In this document: piece after piece, positions 16,398 to 25,211 of the stretch
Numbering within the stretch: position 1 is the stretch's first letter
Layout: each line of letters begins with the position of its first letter
Assembly (NCBI GenBank): GCA_032000125.1
Contig: DAMALH010000012.1
Coordinates: 45,147 to 109,146, forward strand
Reading direction: 5' to 3'
Length of the DNA: 64,000 nt
Origin: Dryocola sp032000125
GTDB lineage: Bacteria > Pseudomonadota > Gammaproteobacteria > Enterobacterales > Enterobacteriaceae
Position numbers and translations under genes: made by a program
The notes under the pieces: model-generated
What the model saw: only the letters and a program-made list of their open reading frames with translations
What the model was told of the DNA's origin: nothing
The model's database searches: none

Positions 16398-17387
16398 ATG
16401 GCAGAGCATAAAGATAACCTGATCGGTGAGGCGAACAGCTTTTTAGAGGTGCTGGAGCAGGTTTCCCGCCTCGCCCCTCTTGAAAAGCCGGTGCTGGTGA
16501 TTGGTGAACGCGGCACAGGTAAGGAGCTGATTGCCAATCGTCTGCACTTTCTTTCGCGCCGCTGGCAGGGACCGTTTATTTCTCTGAACTGCGCCGCGCT
16601 AAACGACAATCTGCTGGATTCCGAACTTTTCGGCCATGAGGCTGGGGCTTTTACCGGCGCCCAGAAGCGCCATCCGGGGCGTTTTGAACGCGCGGATGGC
16701 GGCACGCTGTTTCTTGATGAGCTGGCGACCGCGCCGATGATGGTGCAGGAAAAACTGCTGCGCGTGGTGGAATACGGCGAGCTTGAACGCGTCGGCGGCA
16801 GCCAGCCTTTGCAGGTCAACGTGCGGCTGGTGTGCGCCACCAACGCCGATTTGCCAAAGCTTGCCGAGGAGGGAAAATTCCGCGCCGACCTGCTCGACAG
16901 GCTGGCTTTTGACGTTGTTACCCTGCCGCCGCTGCGCGAACGCCAGCCCGACATTATGCTGATGGCCGAGCACTTTGCGATTCAGATGTGCCGCGAATTA
17001 CAGCTTCCCCTCTTCCCCGGATTTACCGAGGAAGCCCGGCAAACCCTGCTGAACTACGCCTGGCCGGGGAATATCCGCGAGCTGAAAAACGTTGTGGAGC
17101 GCTCGGTATATCGCCACGGCAGCAGCGAAGAGCCGGTTGATGAAGTCATTCTCGATCCTTTTGCCCGCCGCGCCAATGTTCGCGCCGGTGCCGAACCTTC
17201 GGGATTACCCGCTTTGCCTGTCAATCTGCGACAGTGGCAAAACGATCGCGAGAAACAGCTTCTGGAAACCAGCCTGAAGCAGGCTAATTATAACCAGCGC
17301 CGTGCCGCCGAATTGCTTGGCCTCACCTATCATCAACTGCGTGCCATGATGAAAAAGCATCTTATTAACCCGGGGAATATCTCCTGA
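16398..17387 (+). CDS. pspF: Psp operon transcriptional activator PspF
   Basis: PspF is the constitutive sigma54 enhancer-binding protein for the psp operon and is negatively controlled by PspA. The 329-residue product lacks a receiver domain, as usual. It has an AAA+ domain with Walker A GERGTGKE, the sigma54-contact loop GAFTGA, Walker B GTLFLDEL and an arginine finger region, then a C-terminal Fis-type HTH (NQRRAAELLGLTYHQLRAMMKK). The start at 16398 (MAEHKDNL) matches the family; the ATG five codons upstream is less likely. Confidence 0.97.
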   Translation: MAEHKDNLIGEANSFLEVLEQVSRLAPLEKPVLVIGERGTGKELIANRLHFLSRRWQGPFISLNCAALNDNLLDSELFGHEAGAFTGAQKRHPGRFERADGGTLFLDELATAPMMVQEKLLRVVEYGELERVGGSQPLQVNVRLVCATNADLPKLAEEGKFRADLLDRLAFDVVTLPPLRERQPDIMLMAEHFAIQMCRELQLPLFPGFTEEARQTLLNYAWPGNIRELKNVVERSVYRHGSSEEPVDEVILDPFARRANVRAGAEPSGLPALPVNLRQWQNDREKQLLETSLKQANYNQRRAAELLGLTYHQLRAMMKKHLINPGNIS

Positions 17388-17513
17388 AAGGCGTGCTTTC
17401 CGGCGCTTTTATCATCATTTTGAGCAGAAAACTGGCGCTCGTCGTCACTTATTTTGGGCCGCGGGCCAGAGTGCGATACACTTTGGCTATCACCTTTGAA
17501 AACTCAAAAACTT

Positions 17514-19154
17514 ATGCGCGGAATTATCCCCTGCCTCTTACTTAGTCTGAGTTGCCTGAGCAGCGTGGCGCAGGCAGCTACGCCCGATCGCAAGCCCGAA
17601 GACATTCGCAAGAGTGGGTTTGTTTATTGTGTTAATGGCCAGGTTAATACCTTCAACCCGCAGATGGCGAGCGGCGGCCTGACCGTGGACACGCTTGCCG
17701 CACAGCTTTACGACCGCCTGCTGGACGTCGACCCCTATACCTATCGTCTGGTGCCCGAGCTTGCGCAAAGCTGGGAGGTGCTGGATAACGGCGCCACTTA
17801 CCGCTTCCACCTGCGTCCGAAGGTGCAGTTCCAGGCAACCGCCTGGTTTAAGCCAACCAGGGCGATGAATGCCGATGACGTGGTCTTCAGTTTTCAACGC
17901 GTTTTTAACCGCGATCATCCGTGGCATAACGTCAACGGCGGTAACTACCCTTACTTTGATAGCCTTCAGTTTCCTGAGTCGATAAAAAGCGTCCGCAAGC
18001 TGGATAACAACACCGTTGAGTTCCGGCTGGAAAAACCGGACGCCTCATTCCTTTGGCATATGGCGACCCATTACGCCTCGGTAATGTCGGCTGAATATGC
18101 TGCCCAACTGGCTAAAACCGGCCGTCAGGAATTAATCGATCGCCAGCCGGTGGGCACCGGCCCCTTCCAGTTAAGCGAGTACCGTGCCGGCCAGTACATC
18201 CGCCTTGCCCGCAACCCGGAATACTGGCGCGGCGTGCCGCTAATGCCGCAGGTGGTGCTGGACCTGGGCTCTGGCGGCACCGGACGCCTGTCGAAGCTGT
18301 TAACCGGCGAATGCGACGTGCTGGCTTACCCTGCCGCCAGCCAGTTGACCATCCTGCGTGACGATCCTCGCCTGCGCCTGACGTTGCGTCCGGGGATGAA
18401 CATCGCCTATCTGGCTTTTAATACCAATAAGGCGCCGATGAACAATCCTGAGGTGCGCCACGCGCTTGCTTTAGCGATTAACAATCAGCGCCTGATGCAG
18501 TCTATTTATTACGGCACGGCAGAAACCGCCGCGTCGATTTTGCCGCGTGCGTCATGGGCATACGACAGCGATTCTAAAATTACCGAATACAATCCCGAAA
18601 AAGCGCGTCAGCGGCTTAAAGCGCTGGGGATTAATAACCTCGAGCTGCGCCTGTGGGTGCCGACCAGCTCCCAGGCCTGGAACCCAAGCCCGCTGAAAAC
18701 CGCCGAGCTGATTCAGGCCGATATGGCGCAGATTGGCGTGAAGGTCACCATCGTGCCCGTCGAAGGCCGCTTCCAGGAAGCGCGCCTGATGGACATGAAC
18801 CATGATCTGACGCTGGCCGGCTGGGCGACGGACAGTAACGATCCCGACAGTTTCTTCCGCCCGATGCTAAGCTGCGCGGCGATTCGTTCACAAACCAACT
18901 ATGCTCGCTGGTGCAATCCACAGTTCGACAGCGTGCTGCAAAAGGCGCTCGCCTCCCAACAGCTCGCCTCGCGCATTGAGGCTTATAGCCAGGCGCAGGA
19001 TATTCTGGCGAAAGAACTTCCCGTGCTGCCGCTCGCCTCTTCGCTGCGCCTGCAGGCCTACCGTTATGATATTAAAGGTCTGGTGCTAAGCCCGTTTGGC
19101 AACGCGTCCTTTGCGGGTGTTTCTCGTGAAGACGTAGAGGTGAAAAAACCATGA
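17514..19154 (+). CDS. sapA: SapA, periplasmic substrate-binding protein
   Basis: SapA is the SBP_bac_5-type binding protein of the Sap ABC transporter, linked in the literature to antimicrobial-peptide resistance (Salmonella, Haemophilus), K+ uptake via Trk, and in E. coli the putrescine exporter SapBCDF. The 546-residue product starts at 17514 with a signal peptide ending …SVAQA. It is the first gene of sapABCDF, in which every junction overlaps by 1 to 14 bases. Confidence 0.95.
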   Translation: MRGIIPCLLLSLSCLSSVAQAATPDRKPEDIRKSGFVYCVNGQVNTFNPQMASGGLTVDTLAAQLYDRLLDVDPYTYRLVPELAQSWEVLDNGATYRFHLRPKVQFQATAWFKPTRAMNADDVVFSFQRVFNRDHPWHNVNGGNYPYFDSLQFPESIKSVRKLDNNTVEFRLEKPDASFLWHMATHYASVMSAEYAAQLAKTGRQELIDRQPVGTGPFQLSEYRAGQYIRLARNPEYWRGVPLMPQVVLDLGSGGTGRLSKLLTGECDVLAYPAASQLTILRDDPRLRLTLRPGMNIAYLAFNTNKAPMNNPEVRHALALAINNQRLMQSIYYGTAETAASILPRASWAYDSDSKITEYNPEKARQRLKALGINNLELRLWVPTSSQAWNPSPLKTAELIQADMAQIGVKVTIVPVEGRFQEARLMDMNHDLTLAGWATDSNDPDSFFRPMLSCAAIRSQTNYARWCNPQFDSVLQKALASQQLASRIEAYSQAQDILAKELPVLPLASSLRLQAYRYDIKGLVLSPFGNASFAGVSREDVEVKKP

Positions 19155-20116
19155 TCATCTTTACCCTGCGGCGTTTGCTGCTGCTGTTGATAACGTTACT
19201 GTTCCTCGCGATGGTCGGCTTTAGCCTGAATTATTTTACCCCGCACGCGCCTTTGCAGGGCGCGTCTTTATGGAACGCCTGGGTGTTCTGGTTTGAAAGC
19301 CTGCTGCACTGGGATTTTGGCGTTTCAAGCATTAACGGCCAGTCCATTAACGAACAGTTGCGCGATGTCTTTCCGGCTACCATGGAGCTGTGCCTGCTGG
19401 CCTTTGGCCTGGCGCTGCTGATCGGCATTCCCGTGGGCATGATCGCGGGCATTACGCGTAATAAATGGCAGGACAAGCTGATCGGCGCGCTGGCCCTGCT
19501 CGGTTTTTCTATCCCCGTGTTCTGGTTAGCCCTGCTCCTGACGCTGTTTTTCTCGCTCACGCTTGGCTGGTTCCCTGTTTCCGGGCGCTTTGATTTGCTT
19601 TATGAGGTAAAGTCCGTCACCGGTTTTGCGCTGGTGGACGCCTGGCTTTCTGACTCGCCTTATCGGGATGAAATGATCGTAAGCGCCGTGCGGCATATCG
19701 TACTGCCGGTGATTACGCTTGCCGTTGCCCCAACCACGGAAGTCATTCGCCTGATGCGTCTGAGCACCAGCGAAGTCTTCGATCAGAACTATATAAAAGC
19801 GGCGGCCACCCGCGGGTTATCGCGCTTCACCATCCTGCACCGCCACGTGCTGCACAACGCGCTGCCGCCGGTTATTCCACGTCTGGGCCTGCAGTTTTCC
19901 ACCATGCTGACGCTCGCGATGATTACCGAAGTGGTCTTTAGCTGGCCGGGGCTCGGGCGCTGGCTGATTAACGCCATTCGCCAGCAAGATTACGCGGCTA
20001 TCTCCGCAGGCGTTATGGTCATCGGTTCGTTAGTTATTATCGTTAACGTGATTTCCGATATTTTGGGTGCTATGGCTAACCCGCTGAAACATAAGGAATG
20101 GTATGCCTTACGATAG
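19151..20116 (+). CDS. sapB: SapB, ABC transporter permease
   Basis: This 321-residue inner-membrane permease has six transmembrane segments and the EAA loop (…YIKAAATRGLSRFTILHRHVLHNALPP) that docks onto the ATPase subunits. The start overlaps the sapA stop (ATGA-type, 4 bases) and the end overlaps sapC by 14 bases. Confidence 0.96.
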   Translation: MIIFTLRRLLLLLITLLFLAMVGFSLNYFTPHAPLQGASLWNAWVFWFESLLHWDFGVSSINGQSINEQLRDVFPATMELCLLAFGLALLIGIPVGMIAGITRNKWQDKLIGALALLGFSIPVFWLALLLTLFFSLTLGWFPVSGRFDLLYEVKSVTGFALVDAWLSDSPYRDEMIVSAVRHIVLPVITLAVAPTTEVIRLMRLSTSEVFDQNYIKAAATRGLSRFTILHRHVLHNALPPVIPRLGLQFSTMLTLAMITEVVFSWPGLGRWLINAIRQQDYAAISAGVMVIGSLVIIVNVISDILGAMANPLKHKEWYALR

Positions 20117-20993
20117 CGTCTACCGCGAGAAGCGCCCGCCGAGCACGCTGCGCCTGACCTGGCGGAAATTCTACGGCGATACCTCGGCGATGATTGGCCT
20201 CTACGGCTGCGGCGCGCTGGTTGTGCTGTGCGTATTTGGCGGCCTGTTTGCTCCTTACGGCCTCGATCAGCAGTTCCTTGGCTATCAACTGCTGCCGCCT
20301 TCCTGGTCCCGCTATGGCGAAGTCTCCTTCTTCCTCGGCACGGACGATCTAGGTCGCGACGTATTAAGCCGTCTGTTAAGCGGCGCGGCTCCAACCGTAG
20401 GCGGCGCTTTTGTGGTTACCCTTGCCGCGACCGTCTGTGGCGTAGTGCTTGGCGTAATCGCAGGCGCAACGCACGGCCTGCGCTCCGCCGTGCTTAACCA
20501 TATTCTTGATACGTTGCTTTCTATTCCCTCACTGCTGCTGGCGATCGTTGTGGTGGCGTTTGCAGGCCCGCACCTGACGCACGCTATGTTCGCCGTCTGG
20601 CTGGCGCTGCTGCCGCGCATGGTTCGCTCGGTGTACAGCGCGGTTCATGACGAGCTGGAAAAAGAATACGTCGTGGCCGCGCGTCTTGACGGCGCCTCAA
20701 CGCCCAATATTTTATGGTTCGCGGTGATGCCAAATACCGCTTCAATTCTGGTCACGGAAATCACCCGCGCGCTGTCGATGGCGATCCTTGATATTGCCGC
20801 GCTCGGCTTTTTGGATCTCGGCGCGCAGCTTCCCTCCCCGGAATGGGGAGCGATGCTTGGCGACGCGCTGGAGCTGATTTATGTTGCGCCCTGGACCGTG
20901 ATGCTGCCGGGCGCAGCGATTATGATGAGCGTATTGCTGGTCAATCTGCTGGGCGACGGCCTGCGCCGTGCGATTAACGCGGGGGTGCAATAA
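20103..20993 (+). CDS. sapC: SapC, ABC transporter permease
   Basis: The second permease of the Sap system has 296 residues, with an N-terminal cytoplasmic tail, a membrane helix at about 30-52 and the five-helix BPD_transp_1 core carrying the EAA loop (EYVVAARLDGASTPNILWFAVMP). It is translationally coupled to sapB and sapD. Confidence 0.96.
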   Translation: MPYDSVYREKRPPSTLRLTWRKFYGDTSAMIGLYGCGALVVLCVFGGLFAPYGLDQQFLGYQLLPPSWSRYGEVSFFLGTDDLGRDVLSRLLSGAAPTVGGAFVVTLAATVCGVVLGVIAGATHGLRSAVLNHILDTLLSIPSLLLAIVVVAFAGPHLTHAMFAVWLALLPRMVRSVYSAVHDELEKEYVVAARLDGASTPNILWFAVMPNTASILVTEITRALSMAILDIAALGFLDLGAQLPSPEWGAMLGDALELIYVAPWTVMLPGAAIMMSVLLVNLLGDGLRRAINAGVQ

Positions 20994-21985
20994 TGCCATT
21001 ACTTGATATCCGCAATCTGACCATCGAATTTATGACTTCCGAAGGCTGGGTGAAGGCCGTCGACCGCGTCAGCATGACGCTTAGCGAAGGCGAAATTCGC
21101 GGTCTGGTGGGCGAGTCTGGTTCAGGAAAAAGCCTGATTGCCAAGGCTATCTGCGGCGTAACCAAAGACAACTGGCGGGTCAGCGCGGACCGCATGCGCT
21201 TTGATGATATTGACCTGCTGCGCCTCACCGCCCGCCAGCGCCGTCGCCTGGTCGGCCATAACGTGTCGATGATCTTCCAGGAGCCGCAGTCGTGTCTTGA
21301 CCCCTCTGAACGGGTGGGTCGTCAGCTTATGCAAAACATTCCGGGCTGGACTTATAAAGGCCGCTGGTGGAAACGCTTCGGCTGGCGTAAACGCCGTGCG
21401 ATCGAGCTGCTTCACCGGGTGGGAATCAAAGACCATAAAGACGTGATGCGCAGCTTTTCGTATGAGCTTACCGACGGCGAATGTCAGAAAGTGATGATCG
21501 CCATTGCGCTGGCAAACCAGCCGCGCCTGCTGATTGCCGACGAGCCGACGAACGCCATGGAGCCTACGACGCAGTCGCAAATTTTCAAGCTGCTGACCCG
21601 GCTTAATCAGTACAACAACACCACGATTTTGCTTATCAGCCACGACCTGCAAATGCTCAGTAAATGGGCGGACAAAATCAACGTGATGTACTGCGGGCAA
21701 ACGGTGGAAACGGCCACCAGCGAAGAACTTATCGCAACGCCGCACCACCCGTACACCCAGGCTTTAATACGCGCGATACCGGACTTTGGCAGTCCGATGC
21801 CGCATAAAAGCCGTCTGAATACGCTGCCTGGCGCGATTCCCCTGCTGGAACATCTGCCGATTGGCTGTCGTCTGGGGCCACGCTGCCCTTATGCCCAGCG
21901 AAAATGTATTGAAACGCCTCGCCTCGAAGGGGCGAAAACGCATTTATACGCCTGTCATTTCCCGCTGAATATGGAGAGTCACTGA
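20993..21985 (+). CDS. sapD: SapD, ABC transporter ATPase
   Basis: SapD is the first nucleotide-binding subunit of Sap; E. coli SapD also stimulates Trk-dependent K+ uptake. The 330-residue product has Walker A GESGSGKS, Q-loop and Walker B LLIADEPT. The signature motif is atypical: SYELTDGECQK in place of the canonical LSGGQ, as in known SapD proteins. It ends with the oligopeptide-type C-terminal extension containing a Cys-rich stretch (GCRLGPRCPYAQRKC). Confidence 0.96.
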   Translation: MPLLDIRNLTIEFMTSEGWVKAVDRVSMTLSEGEIRGLVGESGSGKSLIAKAICGVTKDNWRVSADRMRFDDIDLLRLTARQRRRLVGHNVSMIFQEPQSCLDPSERVGRQLMQNIPGWTYKGRWWKRFGWRKRRAIELLHRVGIKDHKDVMRSFSYELTDGECQKVMIAIALANQPRLLIADEPTNAMEPTTQSQIFKLLTRLNQYNNTTILLISHDLQMLSKWADKINVMYCGQTVETATSEELIATPHHPYTQALIRAIPDFGSPMPHKSRLNTLPGAIPLLEHLPIGCRLGPRCPYAQRKCIETPRLEGAKTHLYACHFPLNMESH

Positions 21986-22791
21986 TGGCCGAAACGCTGC
22001 TGGAAGTGCGCAATTTAAGCAAGACGTTTCGCTACCGGACGGGGCTATTTCGCCGCCAGCACGTGGAGGCCGTCAAGCCGCTGAGCTTTACCCTGCGCGA
22101 GAAGCAAACGCTGGCAATTATTGGCGAGAACGGCTCCGGGAAATCAACGCTTGCGAAAATGCTCGCCGGGATGGTCGAACCCACAAGCGGTGAGCTGGTG
22201 ATTGACGATCATCCGCTGCGCTTTGGCGATTACTCGTACCGCAGCCAGCGCATCCGCATGATTTTCCAGGACCCGAGCACCTCGCTCAATCCCCGTCAGC
22301 GTATTTCGCAGATTCTGGATTTCCCGCTGCGTCTGAACACCGATCTGGAGCCGGAAGCGCGCCAGAAAAGGATCGTCGAGACGCTACGGCAGGTAGGCTT
22401 GTTGCCCGATCATGTCAGCTATTACCCCCATATGCTCGCACCAGGGCAGAAACAGCGTTTAGGGCTTGCGCGCGCGCTGATCCTGCGCCCGAAAGTTATT
22501 ATCGCGGACGAAGCGCTGGCCTCGCTGGATATGTCCATGCGCTCGCAGTTAATTAACCTGATGCTCGAACTTCAGGAGAAACAGGGCATCGCCTATATCT
22601 ACGTGACGCAGCATATCGGCATGATGAAGCATATCAGCGATCAGGTGATGGTGATGCACCAGGGCGAAGTGGTTGAGCGCGGCAGTACCGCAGATGTGCT
22701 GGCCTCTCCTCTACACGAACTGACCAAACGTTTGATAGCCAGCCACTTTGGCGAAGCGTTAACCGCAGACGCGTGGCGAAAAGACCGTTAA
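21985..22791 (+). CDS. sapF: SapF, ABC transporter ATPase
   Basis: The second nucleotide-binding subunit of Sap has 268 residues, with Walker A GENGSGKS and Walker B VIIADEAL. The signature region reads MLAPGQKQR, again a degenerate LSGGQ. The start overlaps the sapD stop by one base. It is the last gene of the operon; fabI follows after about 180 bases with its own promoter region. Confidence 0.96.
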   Translation: MAETLLEVRNLSKTFRYRTGLFRRQHVEAVKPLSFTLREKQTLAIIGENGSGKSTLAKMLAGMVEPTSGELVIDDHPLRFGDYSYRSQRIRMIFQDPSTSLNPRQRISQILDFPLRLNTDLEPEARQKRIVETLRQVGLLPDHVSYYPHMLAPGQKQRLGLARALILRPKVIIADEALASLDMSMRSQLINLMLELQEKQGIAYIYVTQHIGMMKHISDQVMVMHQGEVVERGSTADVLASPLHELTKRLIASHFGEALTADAWRKDR

Positions 22792-22974
22792 CACAACAGG
22801 CACGACCACTGGCGGTGCGATAACCACTCGGCTCCCGGCTGGAAAAATAACGTGACACAACCCGGCGTGAGTGGGATATAATTTCAATTTAGTGTTGAAT
22901 AATTGTGACTAATCATTGGTAACCCGTTGATTATATAGACACAAAATTAGCATAAACTATAAGGATTCAAAGCT

Positions 22975-23766
22975 ATGGGTTTTCTTTCCGGTAAACGCAT
23001 TCTGATAACTGGCCTCGCCAGCAAACTTTCCATCGCCTACGGTATCGCGCAGGCGATGCACCGTGAAGGCGCGGAACTGGCCTTCACCTATCAGAACGAC
23101 AAACTGAAAGGCCGTGTAGAAGGGTTTGCTTCCGACCTGGGCTCCAGTATCGTGCTGCCGTGCGACGTTGCGGAAGATGAAAGCATCGACGCACTGTTTA
23201 CCGAACTGGCGAAAAGCTGGCCGAAATTCGACGGCTTCGTGCACTCCATCGGTTTCGCCCCTGGCGACCAGTTAGACGGCGACTATGTCAATGCCGTTAC
23301 CCGCGAAGGCTTTAAAATCGCGCACGACATCAGCGCCTACAGCTTCGTTGCGATGGCGAAGGTATGTCGTGAAATGCTTAACCCAGGCTCTGCGCTGCTG
23401 ACGCTGTCCTACCTGGGCGCCGAGCGCGCTATTCCTAACTACAACGTTATGGGTCTGGCTAAAGCTTCGCTGGAAGCTAACGTGCGTTACATGGCGAACG
23501 CAATGGGCCCTGAAGGCGTGCGCGTTAACGCCATCTCCGCAGGTCCAATCCGTACCCTCGCCGCAAGCGGTATCAAAGACTTCCGTAAAATGCTGGCCCA
23601 CTGTGAAGCTGTTACGCCGATTCGTCGCACCGTTACTATCGAAGATGTGGGTAACTCCGCGGCCTTCCTGTGTTCTGACCTGTCTGCCGGTATCTCCGGT
23701 GAAGTCGTTCACGTTGACGGCGGCTTCAGCATTGCCGCCATGAACGAGCTGGAACTGAAAGACTAA
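22975..23766 (+). CDS. fabI: Enoyl-ACP reductase (NADH) FabI
   Basis: FabI catalyses the last reduction in each cycle of fatty-acid elongation and is the target of triclosan. The 263-residue short-chain dehydrogenase has the FabI-type cofactor loop (ITGLASKLSIAYGIA), the catalytic Tyr-x6-Lys pair in NYNVMGLAKAS and the substrate loop ISAGPIRTLAAS. It follows sapF as in E. coli. Confidence 0.98.
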   Translation: MGFLSGKRILITGLASKLSIAYGIAQAMHREGAELAFTYQNDKLKGRVEGFASDLGSSIVLPCDVAEDESIDALFTELAKSWPKFDGFVHSIGFAPGDQLDGDYVNAVTREGFKIAHDISAYSFVAMAKVCREMLNPGSALLTLSYLGAERAIPNYNVMGLAKASLEANVRYMANAMGPEGVRVNAISAGPIRTLAASGIKDFRKMLAHCEAVTPIRRTVTIEDVGNSAAFLCSDLSAGISGEVVHVDGGFSIAAMNELELKD

Positions 23767-23778
23767 TTCCGCCGTTTC

Positions 23779-23800
23779 GGGGCGGGCGTCCGCCTGCCCC
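23779..23800 (+). terminator. Hairpin downstream of fabI
   Basis: GGGGC-GGGCG/CGCC-TGCCCC gives a strong GC stem 12 bases after the fabI stop, without a clear T-run, so termination is plausible but not certain. Confidence 0.4.
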
Positions 23801-23952
23801 CTATCATTCTGTTTTACCTCTTCATATACCATTCCGATATTTATTATCACCGATCATTCTTTTGTCAGCTTCCGCGCTTGCGCCAGGATAAAGCAGCGAA
23901 CCAGGTCCCCCTCTCTTTGCCGGCCTGTTAACTCTTTGACCAAGGAACGACC

Positions 23953-25110
23953 ATGGAACAACGCCAATTTTTGGGCAAAAGCCACTGGTATCATGAAACC
24001 CAGTCCAGTCTCTGCCCGGCGGACGTACTGCCGTTGGTTCCCGAAGCTGCGCACGCAGACCGCTTTTTAATCGATCTTAAATTAACCCCCGAACAGCTTG
24101 TCGATGAACAGACGTGGATAGCGGCTGCCCGCAGCGCCAGCAAGACGCTGCTGCCGGAAAATGTTTCGGTAACGCGCATGCATACCCTTAGCGGCTACGA
24201 TCGCCTGAGCACCGCGCTTACCGTCGCGCAGGTGTACGGCGTGCAGCGGCTTTGCAACCACTATGCGGCTCGCCTGGCGCCGCAGCCGGGCCCCGACTCT
24301 TCGCGGGAGAGCAACCGCCGCCTGACGCAGATCACCCAGTATGCCCGCCAGCTTGCCAGCCAGCCGACGCTAATCGATAGCGCCTCCCGCACCCAGCTTG
24401 ATGAGGTTGGGCTGTCGGTAAACGACATCGTTACCTTTAATCAGCTAATTGGCTTTATCGGCTTCCAGGCCCGCGCCGTTGCCGCCTTGCAGGCGCTACA
24501 AGGGCTGCCCGTTCGCTGGCTGCCAGGGTTTGATACCTTACAGGATGCGCCGGCAGATATTTTTACCGCTGAAGGCGCATTCTGGGCGGCGGACCTGCCC
24601 GAGGTGGAGCTGCGTTACGCCCGAACCGAACAGCTTGAAGCCTACAGCGTAAGCCAGCCTCTTCGCCCGCTACAGGGCATGGGATGGCTGCTTGCACATG
24701 ACGCCCCAGCGCTTTGCGCGTTGAGTCAGTTAATCCGCCTGCTGTGGCAGCCTGCCCCGGCCCATAGCGATGAACAGACGCTGGTGATGCTGCTCTCTGC
24801 CCGAATCAACGGTAGCCCTTCGTGTTTCGCTGAGGCCGCGAAGCTGTGGCGCGGCGATAGCGGCCTGCCCGATGCGGTACGCAACGGCGAAAGAGCGCTG
24901 CAGGCCTGGAGCCATAACCATCCGCGAGAGCGAGCCATTATTCAGGCGGTACAGTTGCTCACGCGTGCCCCCGACCGGTTCAGCGCCGCGCAGGTTCAAC
25001 CCTTGCTGGAGCAGGGTTTTTCCGCTTCGCAAGCCTTAAGACTGCTGGTCAGCTCGGGACTCTATGGCTGGCTTAACCGCCTGAAATCCGGGCTGGGCGG
25101 CAGGCCGTAA
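23953..25110 (+). CDS. yciW: YciW, carboxymuconolactone-decarboxylase-like protein
   Basis: The 385-residue product is similar over its length to E. coli YciW, a putative oxidoreductase of the peroxidase-related CMD family; yciW has been connected with L-cysteine metabolism in E. coli. The N-terminal half is best conserved (SHWYHETQSSLCPADVLPLVPEA, LSTALTVAQVYGVQRLCNHYAARLAP). The C-terminal half is more variable. Catalytic activity has not been defined to my knowledge. Confidence 0.92.
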   Translation: MEQRQFLGKSHWYHETQSSLCPADVLPLVPEAAHADRFLIDLKLTPEQLVDEQTWIAAARSASKTLLPENVSVTRMHTLSGYDRLSTALTVAQVYGVQRLCNHYAARLAPQPGPDSSRESNRRLTQITQYARQLASQPTLIDSASRTQLDEVGLSVNDIVTFNQLIGFIGFQARAVAALQALQGLPVRWLPGFDTLQDAPADIFTAEGAFWAADLPEVELRYARTEQLEAYSVSQPLRPLQGMGWLLAHDAPALCALSQLIRLLWQPAPAHSDEQTLVMLLSARINGSPSCFAEAAKLWRGDSGLPDAVRNGERALQAWSHNHPRERAIIQAVQLLTRAPDRFSAAQVQPLLEQGFSASQALRLLVSSGLYGWLNRLKSGLGGRP

Positions 25111-25211
25111 GCGCTGAATTTGGCGTGCTTTTAAGGCAAACAGCGCTTGCCGCAGAGTACGGATTCGCGTAAAACTGTCAGCCGCTCTTTTGGCCACGAA
25201 AACTAAACATT